Position numbers and translations under genes: made by a program | Source: Geosiphon pyriformis | Taxonomy: Eukaryota > Glomeromycota > Glomeromycetes > Archaeosporales > Geosiphonaceae | Direction: 5' to 3' | Assembly (NCBI GenBank): GCA_016748015.1 | Contig: JAAOMT010000523.1 | Location: forward strand, 551,719-615,718 | Length of the DNA: 64,000 nt | Shown here: positions 32,407-43,810 of the stretch, piece by piece | Position numbering within the stretch: the first letter of the stretch is position 1 | Layout: each line of letters starts with the position of its first letter | The notes under the pieces: model-generated | Databases searched by the model: none | What the model was told of the DNA's origin: nothing | What the model saw: the letters and a program-made list of their open reading frames with translations, nothing else

Positions 32407-33120
32407 GTGTTTTTTAGCTCTGTTCTAAGATATTCAATGATAGTATTTTCCAGAATGTAGACAGGTTTTTCTGTGATGTTTGCGATAAAAATTTTTATCC
32501 ATTGAATTTTATCAGCTGGAATAAAAAGATTAATAAGTCCTATAAGAAACTGTTGGCAAGTTTCTGAGTAGAGCTTAAATATTAGGTCTTTTTCTTTACT
32601 TGTCCTTCTTATTCTTATTTCTGATTTTCCATATAGCATAAATGTAATGGGCTGCTCAGTTTTAATTAATTCGCTTTTTTTTTTTATTGTTTCAGCAAAA
32701 TTTGCTTCAATTCCTTTTTCTGTTAATCCAAAATCATAAATTCTTCTCATTGTTTGTGTCAATTCCTCTCAATTTTCCACTGGTACAAATTTCCAACTTT
32801 TACTAATGGTATGAAAATTGCTTGTGCAATCTTTTCCTTAAATTCAATAGTATAAAATTTTTCTGAATTGTTCTGTAGCAAAACCATTAAATTTCCACTG
32901 TAGCCAGAGTCAATTACTTCTCCTTGAATGCTTATTCTTTTTTTTGCGAGGCTTGATTGTGATGCTATTTGAACCATTATTCCTGGTGGAATTTCAACTA
33001 CTATTTTCAGATCGATTTTGGTGATGCTCCTAAGTGGTAACATTGTGCATTAGTCTTCTGGATAATGTAGATCAAATCTGGTGTTGATTGGATGGGCTCT
33101 TTTAAGTACTATTCTTAAGT
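32407..33120 (-). pseudogene. G4y dUTPase (cut at C-terminal extension)
   Basis: Motif 2 reads ASQSSLAKKR, motif 3 GEVIDSGYSGN (catalytic Asp kept), motif 4 EKIAQAIF, motif 5 RRIYDFGLT. The extension includes PITFMLYGKSEIR and LIGLINLFIPADKI, and ends at the G2a LTR. Two ORFs (32759-33043, 32349-32762) overlap with a frameshift between motifs 4 and 5. Motif 1 lies near 33070 and is decayed. Confidence 0.82.
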
Positions 33121-34140
33121 GCCTATTGTCATAGTACCAGATGCTAATCTTCTAATCTAGATTGGTATAGACTAAAATATTTTCTGACTTGGGACCATCA
33201 GATGAGTCTTGTTGATTTATTGTACTGCTGATTCTCAATTTCCATTTTTCTTGTCAAGTTCCTTTTGTATTGACACTCTTCACAATGCTGACTTTGGCAC
33301 AGAATAAGACAATTTTTGCAAAAGTAAATGTTGATCTGGGCAAAATACTGTTCTTGCTCTTGGCGAGTGAGACACAGCTGTTAATAATTTTCTTAGAATT
33401 CGTCCACTGGGTCAAACATGTTATAGCTGGCAACTTTATTGGCTATTTTGGCTGACACTTTTCAACATTGTATTTTTTCGGTGGTTCTTTCTCTTACTTT
33501 GGCTTGTACAGTGTTGTATAACTTATTCTTGTCATGTGGCTAGTGCTGTAGTCTTCTTAATACTCTGTTGAACACTGCTTTGAATGGCATTTTTCTTCTT
33601 ACCCAGTTACAGATGAGGATCATGTATTGGCAAGTTGCATCACATGTTCCTTCTTTGTCTGGCTTGTTGATCCAGTTATACTCTTTTGGTAATAGTTCTC
33701 CACAAGCGAGACATGGTTCTTCATCTCATTTTCTGTGTCTTTCTGGGTAACCATATTTTTTTTTGTTACAATAATTACAATAGTAGTGTGTGAGGTTTCT
33801 TGGGTCTTTATTTAGTGCATTGCACACAGTCATGGATGAGAGTTTTTTATTGCAAACTGAATATTTCAGTTTTGGTTTGTGTTGCTAGCGGTTTTTTTGT
33901 GAACTTACCTGGTTTCATTCGGATCTTTCTTTGTTCCTCCAAGTTGGTATGACCAGTAGTCCTGTTCTTTGGTTATTAGCTTATGAGAGCTAATAAGTTT
34001 TAATGGCTGGTAGGGCTGGATTTTCTTTGAATTCGAAGGTAGATCTTTGGTTGGTACTGGGTTTTTGAAAGTGGCTACATGTGGCTGAAATTCTGGCATG
34101 GTGGCTATTATAATTAATAAGAAGCTCTTGGGTGGTCCAG
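33121..34140 (-). pseudogene. G4y Cys-rich double module
   Basis: On the minus strand, module A reads KKLSSMTVCN, HYYCNYCNK, then PCLACGELLPKE, GTCDATCQYMILI. Module B reads FCKNCLILCQSQHCEECQY (about 33275-33330). A linker with QEQEQYFAQIN lies between. The order and pairing match G1 and G2, so the module is older than the split of these groups. Confidence 0.7.
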
Positions 34141-34587
34141 TCTAATGTGGCATTGGCTTTTGTTAACCAGTCATTTCCTACTAACACTTAATATTGTGTA
34201 GTGTCCATTACTAATACTTTGTAAGTATTATTATGCCATTAATTTCAAAAGGAAATAAGTCGATTTTGTCATGAGGCAGCTTGATACTTCTATCAGCTGT
34301 TATAATTTGGAACGTTGCAGTGTAATCAACTTTGAAACCCAGTTGGTTTATTAGTTGAAGCGTCACAATGCTTTTAGTGGATCCACTGTTTAAGATGAGT
34401 TTAATTGGCATGTTGTTTACTTTTGCTTCCATGTACATAGCAGTAATTGGGCATTTTTTATCCAATGCTGCTCCACTAAACATAGTCTTTTTTTTCCTCT
34501 AATTCAAAAAAAAAATAGCTACGAGGCTGCTATCTTCTATAATAATAGCTGGTGGTATTTTTTGAATCAAGTTCTGGCTATTAGTAA
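34141..34587 (-). pseudogene. G4y aspartic protease and upstream linker
   Basis: The minus-strand ORF 34211-34483 reads CPITAMYMEAKVNNMPIKLIL, then N-S-G-S at the active site (the catalytic Asp is Asn, the Gly is kept), then IVTLQLINQLG and IITADRS. Upstream, IQKIPPAIIIEDSS is the linker from gag. The reading continues after G1c at 54152. Confidence 0.8.
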
Positions 34588-34982
34588 TGTTACAAGTAAT
34601 TATTTGGGATCTTAAATCAAATAATAAACCTGTAACTTGGTGCTTAGTATCTTGATGGTGGTAGTATTAGTACGTTGGTTGTATCTGAAGATTTTGAGTT
34701 GACTTCTTTGTATAATAAACAGAGATTCAATGGTAATCTTCTTCATAGTCTCCCGGAATTGCAATTCCATCAAATTTTTTTCTCAGCATGGTGGCTGGTA
34801 ATCTTGGCAGAAATGTCCTTCTGGTAAGCTATCCTTAAATTCTCAATTTATATATCTTTCTTTTGGGGTCTTTTACCAGACTATTCTTGACATCAATAAT
34901 TTAGCACTTTTTTATCAATTAGTAAACAACAGTAAAATCAAAGAAAAAAAATAAAGACAATAAAGAAAATAAGCCAAGGTGT
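34588..34982 (-). repeat. G1c 3' LTR, left part
   Basis: Begins TGTTACAAGTAATTATTTGG, matching the end of the other G1 LTRs, and runs to 34982, where G2b is inserted. The LTR resumes at 44799, for 908 bp in total without G2b. The 4 bp left of it are GTAA, and GTGA follows the other end of G1c at 54151. Confidence 0.88.
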
Positions 34983-35969
34983 TGTTACCAGTAAAATTTT
35001 AGCTATTAATTAGCATGAAATTATCTTTATAATTCCTATTATTAATTAACATATTAATATCAATTCAAATTATCACTTATTATTTAATCAATTTATCACA
35101 TATCACGATTTAATTAATAATCCAATTAGTACAACAGAAAGTAAGATGATTAAATTATACAATATTCTGAACTTTGTAGCATTCTAAAATTTGCCGAAAT
35201 TTACAAAAATTCGCCGAAATTTATAGAAATTCACCGAAATTATGAATAGTTCACCCAAATTAATCAATAGTTCAGCAAAATAACTTGTAGTCCATCAAAA
35301 TGTATCTTTAATTTGCCAAAATTTGAGCAAAAAGAAAAAGTGCAAGTTCATAGACTAGTATTACAACAAGTTGTATAAAAAAAGAGCTTTTCTTTTCAAG
35401 AAAGTGTATCTTACTTTAGATTTATTACTTAGAACCATTTCTACACACACAAAAAGAAATAAATATCAAATAATTTGAAAAACCAAATTCTTAATTATTG
35501 CACTTGAAAAATCCCCAAAACCTAACTAATATTTTGAAATTGATTAGCTACCAATTTCAGTAAATTGTTAGTGACTCCAGATCTGGATAGAAAACGTTTT
35601 CTCTGACACAATTCTATTTTTTTTACATTTCTTTTATTTTTTTTTTATTTTTTTATTACAATCATTAGGGTAGCCTACAGACAAGATTCCTGTAGAAGAG
35701 TTGACTTTCACAGCAAAGTAACTACACATTTTAGTGAGCTTCCAGACAAGCAATTCCTGGGAAAGAGTTGACAGTTACTACAATGTAACTATACAAAATA
35801 ACTAGCATGAAATTGGCCATTCCACTTAGAAGCCCAGCAGTTCAAATTATAGGAGATAATTTGAAGATAAATTCAGTTACTGGAGGTCCAACTACTTCTA
35901 GAAAACGTGAATTTACAACAAACAGACATTAACAACATTTAAAAAAAGAGACCAAAAATCTCCGGTAAC
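34983..35969 (+). repeat. G2b 5' LTR
   Basis: 987 bp from TGTTACCAGTAAAATT to CTCCGGTAACA. Three AAATTCGCCGAAATT-type units lie at about 35184-35260, and TATAAAA at about 35374. It pairs with 43791-44798 (shared TTAATAATCC, unlike G2a). Confidence 0.92.
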
Positions 35970-35987
35970 ATTTGGTGCTCTTCTACA
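35970..35987 (+). promoter_or_regulatory. G2b primer-binding site
   Basis: TTTGGTGCTCTTCTACAG follows the LTR end directly, with the same core as G2a and G1c. Confidence 0.6.
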
Positions 35988-36004
35988 GAAATAACACAGC
36001 AACA

Positions 36005-37740
36005 ACAAACTTCAAAGTAGTGACCACACCAGACACAACAACTCTAGAATATTATCAGTCAATTTACACCCATTGCAAGCAGAGATTCAACATCCCAGAC
36101 GGAATTGAAATTGTTGAAAGAACACTCTACCAATACATTGAAAACTGTATTAACAATTATCTTCTTGGAAATTACAACATTTCAGAAGTTAGAAGCAATC
36201 TTTACAATAATCTAGTGCACTATTCACAATTGAGAACTGAAGATCTTAACAGTGAAACACTTGCCACCTACTTTCAAGAACTCAATTACAACATTATCAA
36301 GTATTGTGAAGAAAAATACCCAGTACAGTCTAAATACTCTCTTGACTTTGAATCAGAAACAGAAACAAGCAACAAAAGCAAACAAAAAGTGAAACAACAC
36401 TCAAAAACCACTTCAAACACTCCAATACTACCAAAGACAACTGCCAAACACTTGCAAACACCTGAACAAGGAACCAGTGTCAAATTACCACTTTTTATCA
36501 CATCATTTCCAATTTCACTTGCTCGACCACAAACACCAAATTCACCACTTAACTGTTTCTCCAGACCAGAAGATTTTCAGTCACCTAGAAATCCTACTCA
36601 ACAGCAGAAACCCATATCAACAAGCACCAATATTATTGAATACTTGCAGGAAAATGAAAGTGATCATTCAGAATATTTGGAAAGTGAAAAAACTGAATCA
36701 GAACAAGAAAAAGCTACAGAAAACAAAGAGAAAATAGCAACTGCTTTCATTGCAAAAATTTCAGAATTCACAGGTAAAGATAGTCATACCAGTCCTCAAG
36801 AATGGCTTGACAAAATTCAAAAAACAGAAGATGCAAATGGTTGAAATGCAGCAAGAATGCTCAAAACAATTTCATACTTTCTCTAAGGAACTGCAAAAAA
36901 ATAGTTTGAAAACTTAGAAGAACTATTTAAAAACTGGCAAGCATTCAAAGATGCTTTTCTATAACAATTCACCAACAACAACACCTCTATCACTCTCAGA
37001 AACCGCTTTCGCAATATCAAGCAAGAAACATTTAAAACTGTTATGACCTATCTTGGAAGATTCAACAAACTTTTCAAATGAATTCAACAATTGGAAACCA
37101 ATGACTACTATTCTGATGCTCAAATTCTGGATCAGTTTATAGCAGAGTTAAAAGACAAACTAATTAAAAAAGTCCACTCACATGCTCCAGCAGACTTAGC
37201 AACTGCCATTAGATATGCAAAGAATTATGAAATGGCAATAGAAGAAGCAAATCACAGCAAGCTTGTAAACTTTGCAATTAGAGAAACCAGTTCAGCAGCT
37301 AAGAAAAAAATAGACCAACTCATAAAGAAGATTGAAAGCTATTTTACAAACCAACAACAACTGCAGCAACAACCACAAAAATATCAACCATCACAGTGAT
37401 GCAACCAAAACAACTTTGGACCACCATCCAACAACCAACTTCAAAATTGTCACTATTGTGAAATTCCAGGACACTGGAAACGAAATTGCAGGAAACTACA
37501 AAGAGACCAACAAAACAGGAGTAATCAATATTACTCTTTACCACAACAATCTTATTACCAACTTCCACTACCAACTTATTATTCACCAAGACCACAAATT
37601 CAAAACAGCTATTATCAACCAGCTTCACAACCAATTCAACAACAATATCAGCAATCTTTACCAATTCAGCAATTTCAGACACCACCCACTCAACAATATC
37701 AAGTACCAGCCAGAAGATTGGTTCAATATAACCAATTCAT
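36005..37740 (+). pseudogene. G2b gag
   Basis: Open from the primer site to 36842: N-terminal LEYYQSIYTHCKQRFNIP domain, disordered linker, capsid start KISEFTGKDSHTSPQEWLD. Then stops at 36842, 36884, 36901 and 36961 and a shared TGA at 37079. The knuckle (CHYCEIPGHWKRNC, about 37446-37487) is intact. The homologous start position reads GTA-GTG with no ATG nearby. Confidence 0.84.
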
Positions 37741-37744
37741 ATCT

Positions 37745-38460
37745 CAAAATTAATTCAGTAATAATAACACCAGAATCAACCCAAACAACCAGTTGATTTT
37801 TCGAAATTCTGGTCAGCAAAGACCAAACTACTTTCACACACAACCTAGTTATTTAATAATACCAGAAGAATCGGATTTTCAACAAACTGCACTTTCTGAA
37901 AGTAGAGATACAGCACCAAAATCAAATCTTTCCAACCACACTATTCCACCAGCTCAAATTGCCCAAAATGCCAATTTGTCAGATATATTTTCATTTGAAT
38001 TTGAGACAAATGAATCACCATTCTTGCTGAGTAATGCAGCAGTTAATGAACAGAAAGCAATTACTGCTATGTACACAGAAGCTACAGTAGAAAGAAAATC
38101 TATTCACTTAATCCTAGATAGTAGATCTGTTGGAAGTATTATCACTTACCAGCTGATACAATAACTCAAACAAAATGTAGACAGACCAGCTCAAACAGTT
38201 ATTGTCACAGCTAATGGTATAAAGAAGACCCCAGTAGAAGAAATTGATGATTTTCCCTTTACAATTGATAGAATTATCATTCCAGTTAAAGTTCTTGTTA
38301 TGGATGCACCCCAATATCAAGCTCTAATCGGAAATGATTGGCTTCTCAAGGCCAATACAAACCTGAACTGGAAAACTTAAGAACTTAAAATCTCATACCA
38401 AGGACAATATACCATAGTACTTGCAACCTGTGGTACCTTTAACAAACAATCAGAAAAAGC
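37745..38460 (+). pseudogene. G2b aspartic protease
   Basis: ITAMYTEATVERKSIHLIL, then D-S-R-S-V-G at 38117-38125, SIITYQLI, a stop at 38162, and a well-kept IGNDWLLKAN segment after it. It has the same Gly-to-Arg active-site change as G2a and G1a. Confidence 0.83.
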
Positions 38461-38469
38461 TCTAGTATT

Positions 38470-39260
38470 TGAATTTGAGGAAGAAAAGGAAATGCCAATT
38501 ACTGAAACTTACATGGCTCTTGGATTAACATCCAATTGGACTAAAGAAACAGAACAAAAAATTTTTGAAACAAGAGAATGGAAGAAGGTTTGGTATTCTA
38601 CACCAGAATCACAAAAAAAACCACCATACATTCTACTGAAATGCAAAGATTGTAAAAAGAAGCTTTCATCTATAGGAGCCTGTATTTCCCCAGAAGAGGA
38701 ATACAAAACTCGCATATGCTACTTCTACAAAGCATGCCATAAAGAGCAATTTGGATCCCCCAAAAAAAATGGAAAATGGAACAAAACTCCTTGCCTTACT
38801 TGTGGAGAAATGCTACCAGAAGAATGCAATTGGATTGATGTAGCAATAAGAGGAGGAGTTTGTGATCAAACCTGCCAATATGCCTTGTAGATATTAGAAA
38901 AAGTTCACAAAAGAACACTTTTTGATGCAGCATACAACTAAACTTTACCACTACCCTTATGATGCTGAAATGATTTTTGACTTAGCAATAACATTGATCC
39001 ATAAAGCCACCCAAAAAGATATCTGCCAAATGAAAGAAGCTAAATATATTGAGTATACCATAGAATTAGCTGGATTTGATTATGAAGATAAAGTAGAAAC
39101 CTACCACCAAATTGCAAGTCATACATACCCAACCAAAGAAGCTCAAATTAAACAATTAGAGCAAATGAACATTCAATTGTGTGAAGAATGTGTTATGCTT
39201 TATAATAACCAATGGTGTTTGGAATGTTATGCTCTTAGCATTTCTTTGCCAGATAAGAAT
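38470..39260 (+). pseudogene. G2b Cys-rich double module
   Basis: Module A is open in 38492-38890: LKCKDCKKKLSSIGACI, ICYFYKACHKEQ (one Cys reads Tyr), PCLTCGEMLPEECNW, GVCDQTCQYAL. An 11-bp deletion near 38935 shifts the frame. Module B (39179-39236) reads CEECVMLYNNQWCLECYAL, with one Cys lost. Confidence 0.74.
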
Positions 39261-39339
39261 GATAAAAATGAAATCGAATTTGGGGTATCTGAACTAGCAG
39301 AAAAACTACCAACCACTCCTATCTATCTTCTTGAAAAGC

Positions 39340-40190
39340 AACTACCTTTACAACTTAAATATTTCGACAACCATGGCCAAGGAATCAGACCAGAAAAAGC
39401 ACACAAAATTGACACTGAATATGATCTAAAATATTCAGAAAAAGATATTATGGTTCTCTAACCAAAGTCCCTGACAAAAATTAATCTCAAAATTGCTTTT
39501 GAAATACCACCAAGAGCAATGGTTCAAATTGCCTCCAGATCATTATTGGCAAGCAAAGGAATCAATATTAGAGGAGGAGTTATAGATGCAGGATATACTG
39601 AAGACATTACCATTATGTTATAAAATAAAACAGACAAATCATTCAGGATTGAACATGCTGAGAAAATTGCTCAAGCAATTTACCTACTCTTAATCAATAT
39701 TTTGGGTCTACAATCAGTTAACAACAGAGAACAATTGGGAAAAAGTGAAAGAGGAATACAAGGTTTTGGTTCAACTGGATAATTTACAGTTTCAGTAAAC
39801 ATAGCTCTTAATATATAAAATGAATCTTACCAGATTCTTCAACTTTCCCAACCAATTACTATTTCATCTTTTGGAGAACATTACGAAATTTACACTTGCT
39901 CAAAACCCACTACTACTCAAAAAATCTTTGAATCCAATGAACAAATCTGTTTAAAGCATGAAATTTCAATTCCAAAAGTTTATATTCCCAAAGGAATGAA
40001 AAAATTTTGAGTTACATTCTACAATCTCAATAATTATCCTATTGTCTTATTAAACAAAATAGAAATTGGAATCATACACAGCAATATCTTTCAAAATAAA
40101 AACCCTCAAATTGTCTCTAATTTCATCAAAATTGTAAAGCACACTCTACTTCCAAATCCAAATATTATTTCCACCACTGAAACTATTACT
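39340..40190 (+). pseudogene. G2b dUTPase with C-terminal extension
   Basis: Motifs: TEYDLKYS (1), IASRSLLASKG (2), GGVIDAGYTED (3), EKIAQAI (4), RGIQGFGSTG (5, complete). Stops at 39459, 39620 and 39780 interrupt it. The extension ends near 40190, where a one-base loss returns the frame to that of RT. Confidence 0.87.
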
Positions 40191-40199
40191 TTTTAAAAG

Positions 40200-41150
40200 A
40201 AAAACTCTCTCAAATCAACATGGGTCTCTTAGAATCTCAACAACAAAGACAATTAAAACAATTGATAGCTGAATTTGCAGATATATTTGCAAAAGACAAC
40301 AATAATCTGGGAAAAACGGATATTGTTCAACATCAGATCCATACAGGAAATGCTCCACCAAAATGTCAGCAAGCTTACAAAGTGCCACCTGCCAGCCACC
40401 AATTCATCAGAGAAGAAGTCCAGAGAATGCTCAATAACAGATTGATTCAACTATCAAAAAGTTTTTGGGCCTTACCAGTAGTTTTTGTCAAAAAAAAAAA
40501 TAGAAAAATCAGATTTTGCATTGACTATTGCCAATTGAACAGTGTGACAATTAGAGATGCCTACCCCCTTCCAAGAATTGATAACATGCTAGATGCTCTA
40601 GAAAAAGCCAAGTTTTTCTCAACTTTAGACTTGAAAAGTGAATACTGACAAGTCAAAATAGACCCAAAAGACCGACCCAAAACAGTATTTACCACCCAAG
40701 GAGGAAACTATGAGTTCAATGTTATGCCTTTTGAACTCTGCAATGCACCAACAACATTCCAATGACTCATGGATGTTGTATATAAAGAACTCTTATGGCA
40801 ATTAGTAGTTGTTTATCTTGATAACACTAATGTATACTCACCAAGCTTTAAGGCTCATTTTATCTACCTGCAAGAAGTTTTTCAACAATTACAGAAAGCA
40901 GAACTGAAGTTAAACATTGAGAAATGTCACTTTAGAAAAACAAGCTTAATCTTCCTTGAACACATTGTTAGCAAAGATGGAGTCAAACTGAATCCTGGAA
41001 CAATCAGTGCTGTTAAAAACTTTCAAACACCCAGAAATACCACAGAGTTATGAGGATTTGTAGGATTAGCCTCCTATTATCGAAAATTCATCAAAGGATT
41101 CTCAGAAATTGCCAAACCACTCAACTATCTCACCAATAAAAATGTGCTAT
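40200..41150 (+). pseudogene. G2b reverse transcriptase
   Basis: IVQHQIHTGNAPPKCQQ, PVVFVKKKNRKIRFCIDY, a TGA at the GYWQ position, FTTQGGNYEFNVMPF, a TGA at FQRL, and the catalytic box Y-L-D-N at 40814-40825. Then KCHFRKTSLIFLEHIVSKD. Dead by the active-site change and the stops. Confidence 0.88.
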
Positions 41151-41610
41151 ACAAATGGACTGAAGAACAACAAAAAGCATTTAAAACCCTCAAAACAAAG
41201 CTGACAACAGCCCTAGTTCTTGCATATCCAAACTTCAACAAACAATTTCAACTAGCCACTGATGCTTCACACATAGTATTTGGTGCCATCTTATCACAAT
41301 TAAATAAAAATGGGCAAGAACAAGTCATTGCCTATGCTAGTAAAACACTCAAACCAACAGAACTAAAATATGGCTCAACTGAATTAGAAGCTGCTGCAGT
41401 TATTTGGACTCTTAAACATTTTCAACAATATCTGAAAAATGGAAAAGAATTTGATATTATAACTGACAATATTGGTCTCAAATGGCTCAATAAAAAGAAA
41501 ACTGAACAAAGTGCCAAACAGTCTTAATAGAATAACTTCTTAGCAGACTACAAATATATTGTACACCACAAACCAAAAAAACTACACACTAATGTTAATA
41601 GCCTCTCAAG
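41150..41610 (+). pseudogene. G2b RNase H
   Basis: ORF 41144-41527: KQFQLATDASHIVFGAILSQL, QVIAYASKTLKPTELKY, STELEAAAVIWTLKHFQQYL, ITDNIGLKWLNK. It is the longest intact RNase H in the window, running straight from RT. Confidence 0.88.
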
Positions 41611-41649
41611 GATAAGACAATATTAATACCAACATCAACACCAACAAAA

Positions 41650-42960
41650 CACCAACAAACTTAACAGCAGAACAAACAACAAAATCAACAACAAATAGAT
41701 CCAGAAAACTACAACAACATCAAAAACTATTTAGAGACTCTTACCATGCCAGAAAATTGGTTTTTAAGTAAAAAACATTGATTACAACACCAATTCAAAC
41801 AATATTTTATACACCACAACAAAATTTATTACAAGAATTGTAGAAATTCAAACCAATCACTCAGATTAGTACAAGAGAAGAAAAAAGAAACAATCTTATA
41901 CAACATGCACACAGATTCTTTTTCAGCACACTTGGAAAGAGATGAAACAATACAAAGAACTCTTGAACATTACTTTTGGCCTCAAATGCAAAAAGACATT
42001 TGACAATATGTAGAATCTTGTGATAGTTGTCAAAGAAGAGGAGGAACTCATCCCACAGAATCTTTAAATCCAATCAAAGTTGAACAACTTTTTGACAGAG
42101 TTGGAATTGATTTAGTCAGACCATTATCTATCCTAACCCAAAAAAATTGTTATATTGCAGTTGTAGTGGATTATTTTATGAACAACTTGATACAAGAAAT
42201 TTGTGAACAGTTCAATGTTAAAAAACTTTTATTATTATCTTATTACTCTCAAACAAATGGACTTGTAGAACATTTCAACAGAACATTGTGTGAATCTCTA
42301 GCCAAAGTCTCAACAGACTTTGAGCAGAAATGAGATATCTTTATTTCATCAGTATTATTAGTATACAGAACACTAAAACAAAATACTATGAAATACACAC
42401 TATTTGATTTAACTTATGGAAGGACAGCAACACTACCAATTAATTTCACAGTGGAAACATACTCTGTGCAACCAATTAATAAAGAAAACTTTCAAGAAAC
42501 ACTCCAAAGAAGGGCCTACCTTCTTCTTAGTACACTGGAAGGAAAAAAAAGGATAGCAGCAACTCACATTGAACATTTTCAAGCTCAACAAAAAGAAAGA
42601 CATGACAACAAATTACCACCCATAACCAATGAATTTAAAATTGGAAATAAAGTTTTCTTATACAGAACTAAGGCTGAAAAACAATGGAGTGAAAAATTTG
42701 AAAACAAATAGGATGGACCATTTTATATTCACGAAATTCTAGGCAATGAATCATACAAGTTAAGACTTAATGACAAAGTACTAGCAAAAATTGCACATGG
42801 AGATAGATTGAAACACTATCATTCCAAAAACAATCCTGAATCATTAATTTCACAAATTGGTACACATTCTCCTTTAATTAATTCTGAAGATATTCTCTGA
42901 AATTTAGAACCAATAATTATAATAAAACAACAACCAAACTTAACACTTAATTCAATATAA
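41650..42960 (+). pseudogene. G2b integrase with core deletion
   Basis: The zinc domain is kept (HTDSFSAH, CDSCQRRGG near 42020) and GIDLVR (first catalytic D) is present. Compared with G2a, about 138 bp are then missing at about 42178, removing the segment with the second catalytic Asp. VEHFNR (the Glu) and the C-terminal FKIGNKVFLYRTKAEKQW region follow. This integrase could not act. Confidence 0.87.
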
Positions 42961-43060
42961 TTTTACAATAATCTTTTAATAACACACAAAAGACAAAAAT
43001 AATAAATAATTACAAAACACCCAAAACCCAAAAACAAATAAAACCCCAGACCCAAAAATA

Positions 43061-43091
43061 TTTTTTTTCATTCTTTCTTTTCATTAATTAG
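43061..43091 (+). promoter_or_regulatory. Pyrimidine tract and TTAG before G2b accessory ORF
   Basis: A T/C run of about 20 bases, then TCATTAATTAG, with the ATG of the accessory ORF 12 bases on. It has the position and composition of the tract in G2a, although the run itself differs in sequence. Confidence 0.45.
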
Positions 43092-43102
43092 TCAATTTTA
43101 TC

Positions 43103-43810
43103 ATGATTATTTCCCGAAATATTCAACAAATATCTCAAAAATTAATGTTAGCCTTGAAAACACTTCCTGACTTATCCATAACGATTAATGGAAGTCAAAT
43201 TAATTACATTTAAAGAAAAACCACAGCCCCAGTAATCAATAATTCTTAAAACTACCACCCCTAGTGAAGAAAAACAAGAAGTCACTCTGAGAATAAGTTA
43301 CCAGAACTTTTGAAACAGGCACTAAAAGAAAACTTTTTATCTGCTCCTATTGACATTCTACCAAATGCCACAATATAACAAAAATTTTTACTATTACTTA
43401 ATGAACAGAACAATGAACATACTTTCATATTTAAATATTTTTGCATTGGAAAAACACTCTATAAACGAAAACTAAAACTTGAAGCAACAAATACCACCCC
43501 AGAAGCCATACAAAAACAAATTTACAATGAATTCAAGACAGCAGCTGGATCAACAAACACTCACTACAAACTTAGAGCAGCTTTTAGACTCTATGACTTG
43601 TTTAATACTTGTGAAAACGTCCTACAAAGCCCAATACTTCAACTATTGAAAATACAATACATTGAAAAGCTCACAGAACTGAAATTTCAACAATTTTTAG
43701 AGCAAATCACTTCAATCATCTTGGACCACTATCTTAATATTACAGATAGTGCTTGAACTTCAATGAAGCTCAGTCTTAAGGAAAAGGTTATGTTACCAGT
43801 AGAATTTTAG
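43103..43810 (+). pseudogene. G2b accessory ORF in env position
   Basis: 708 nt in a single frame (235 codons and a stop) with in-frame stops inside. It reads RNIQQISQKLMLALKTLPDL, LLKQALKEN, KYFCIGKTL, THYKLRAAFRLYDLFNTC, LTELKFQQF, and ends LPVEF inside the 3' LTR. It shows that the G2 accessory ORF was once one frame from ATG to LTR. Confidence 0.68.
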
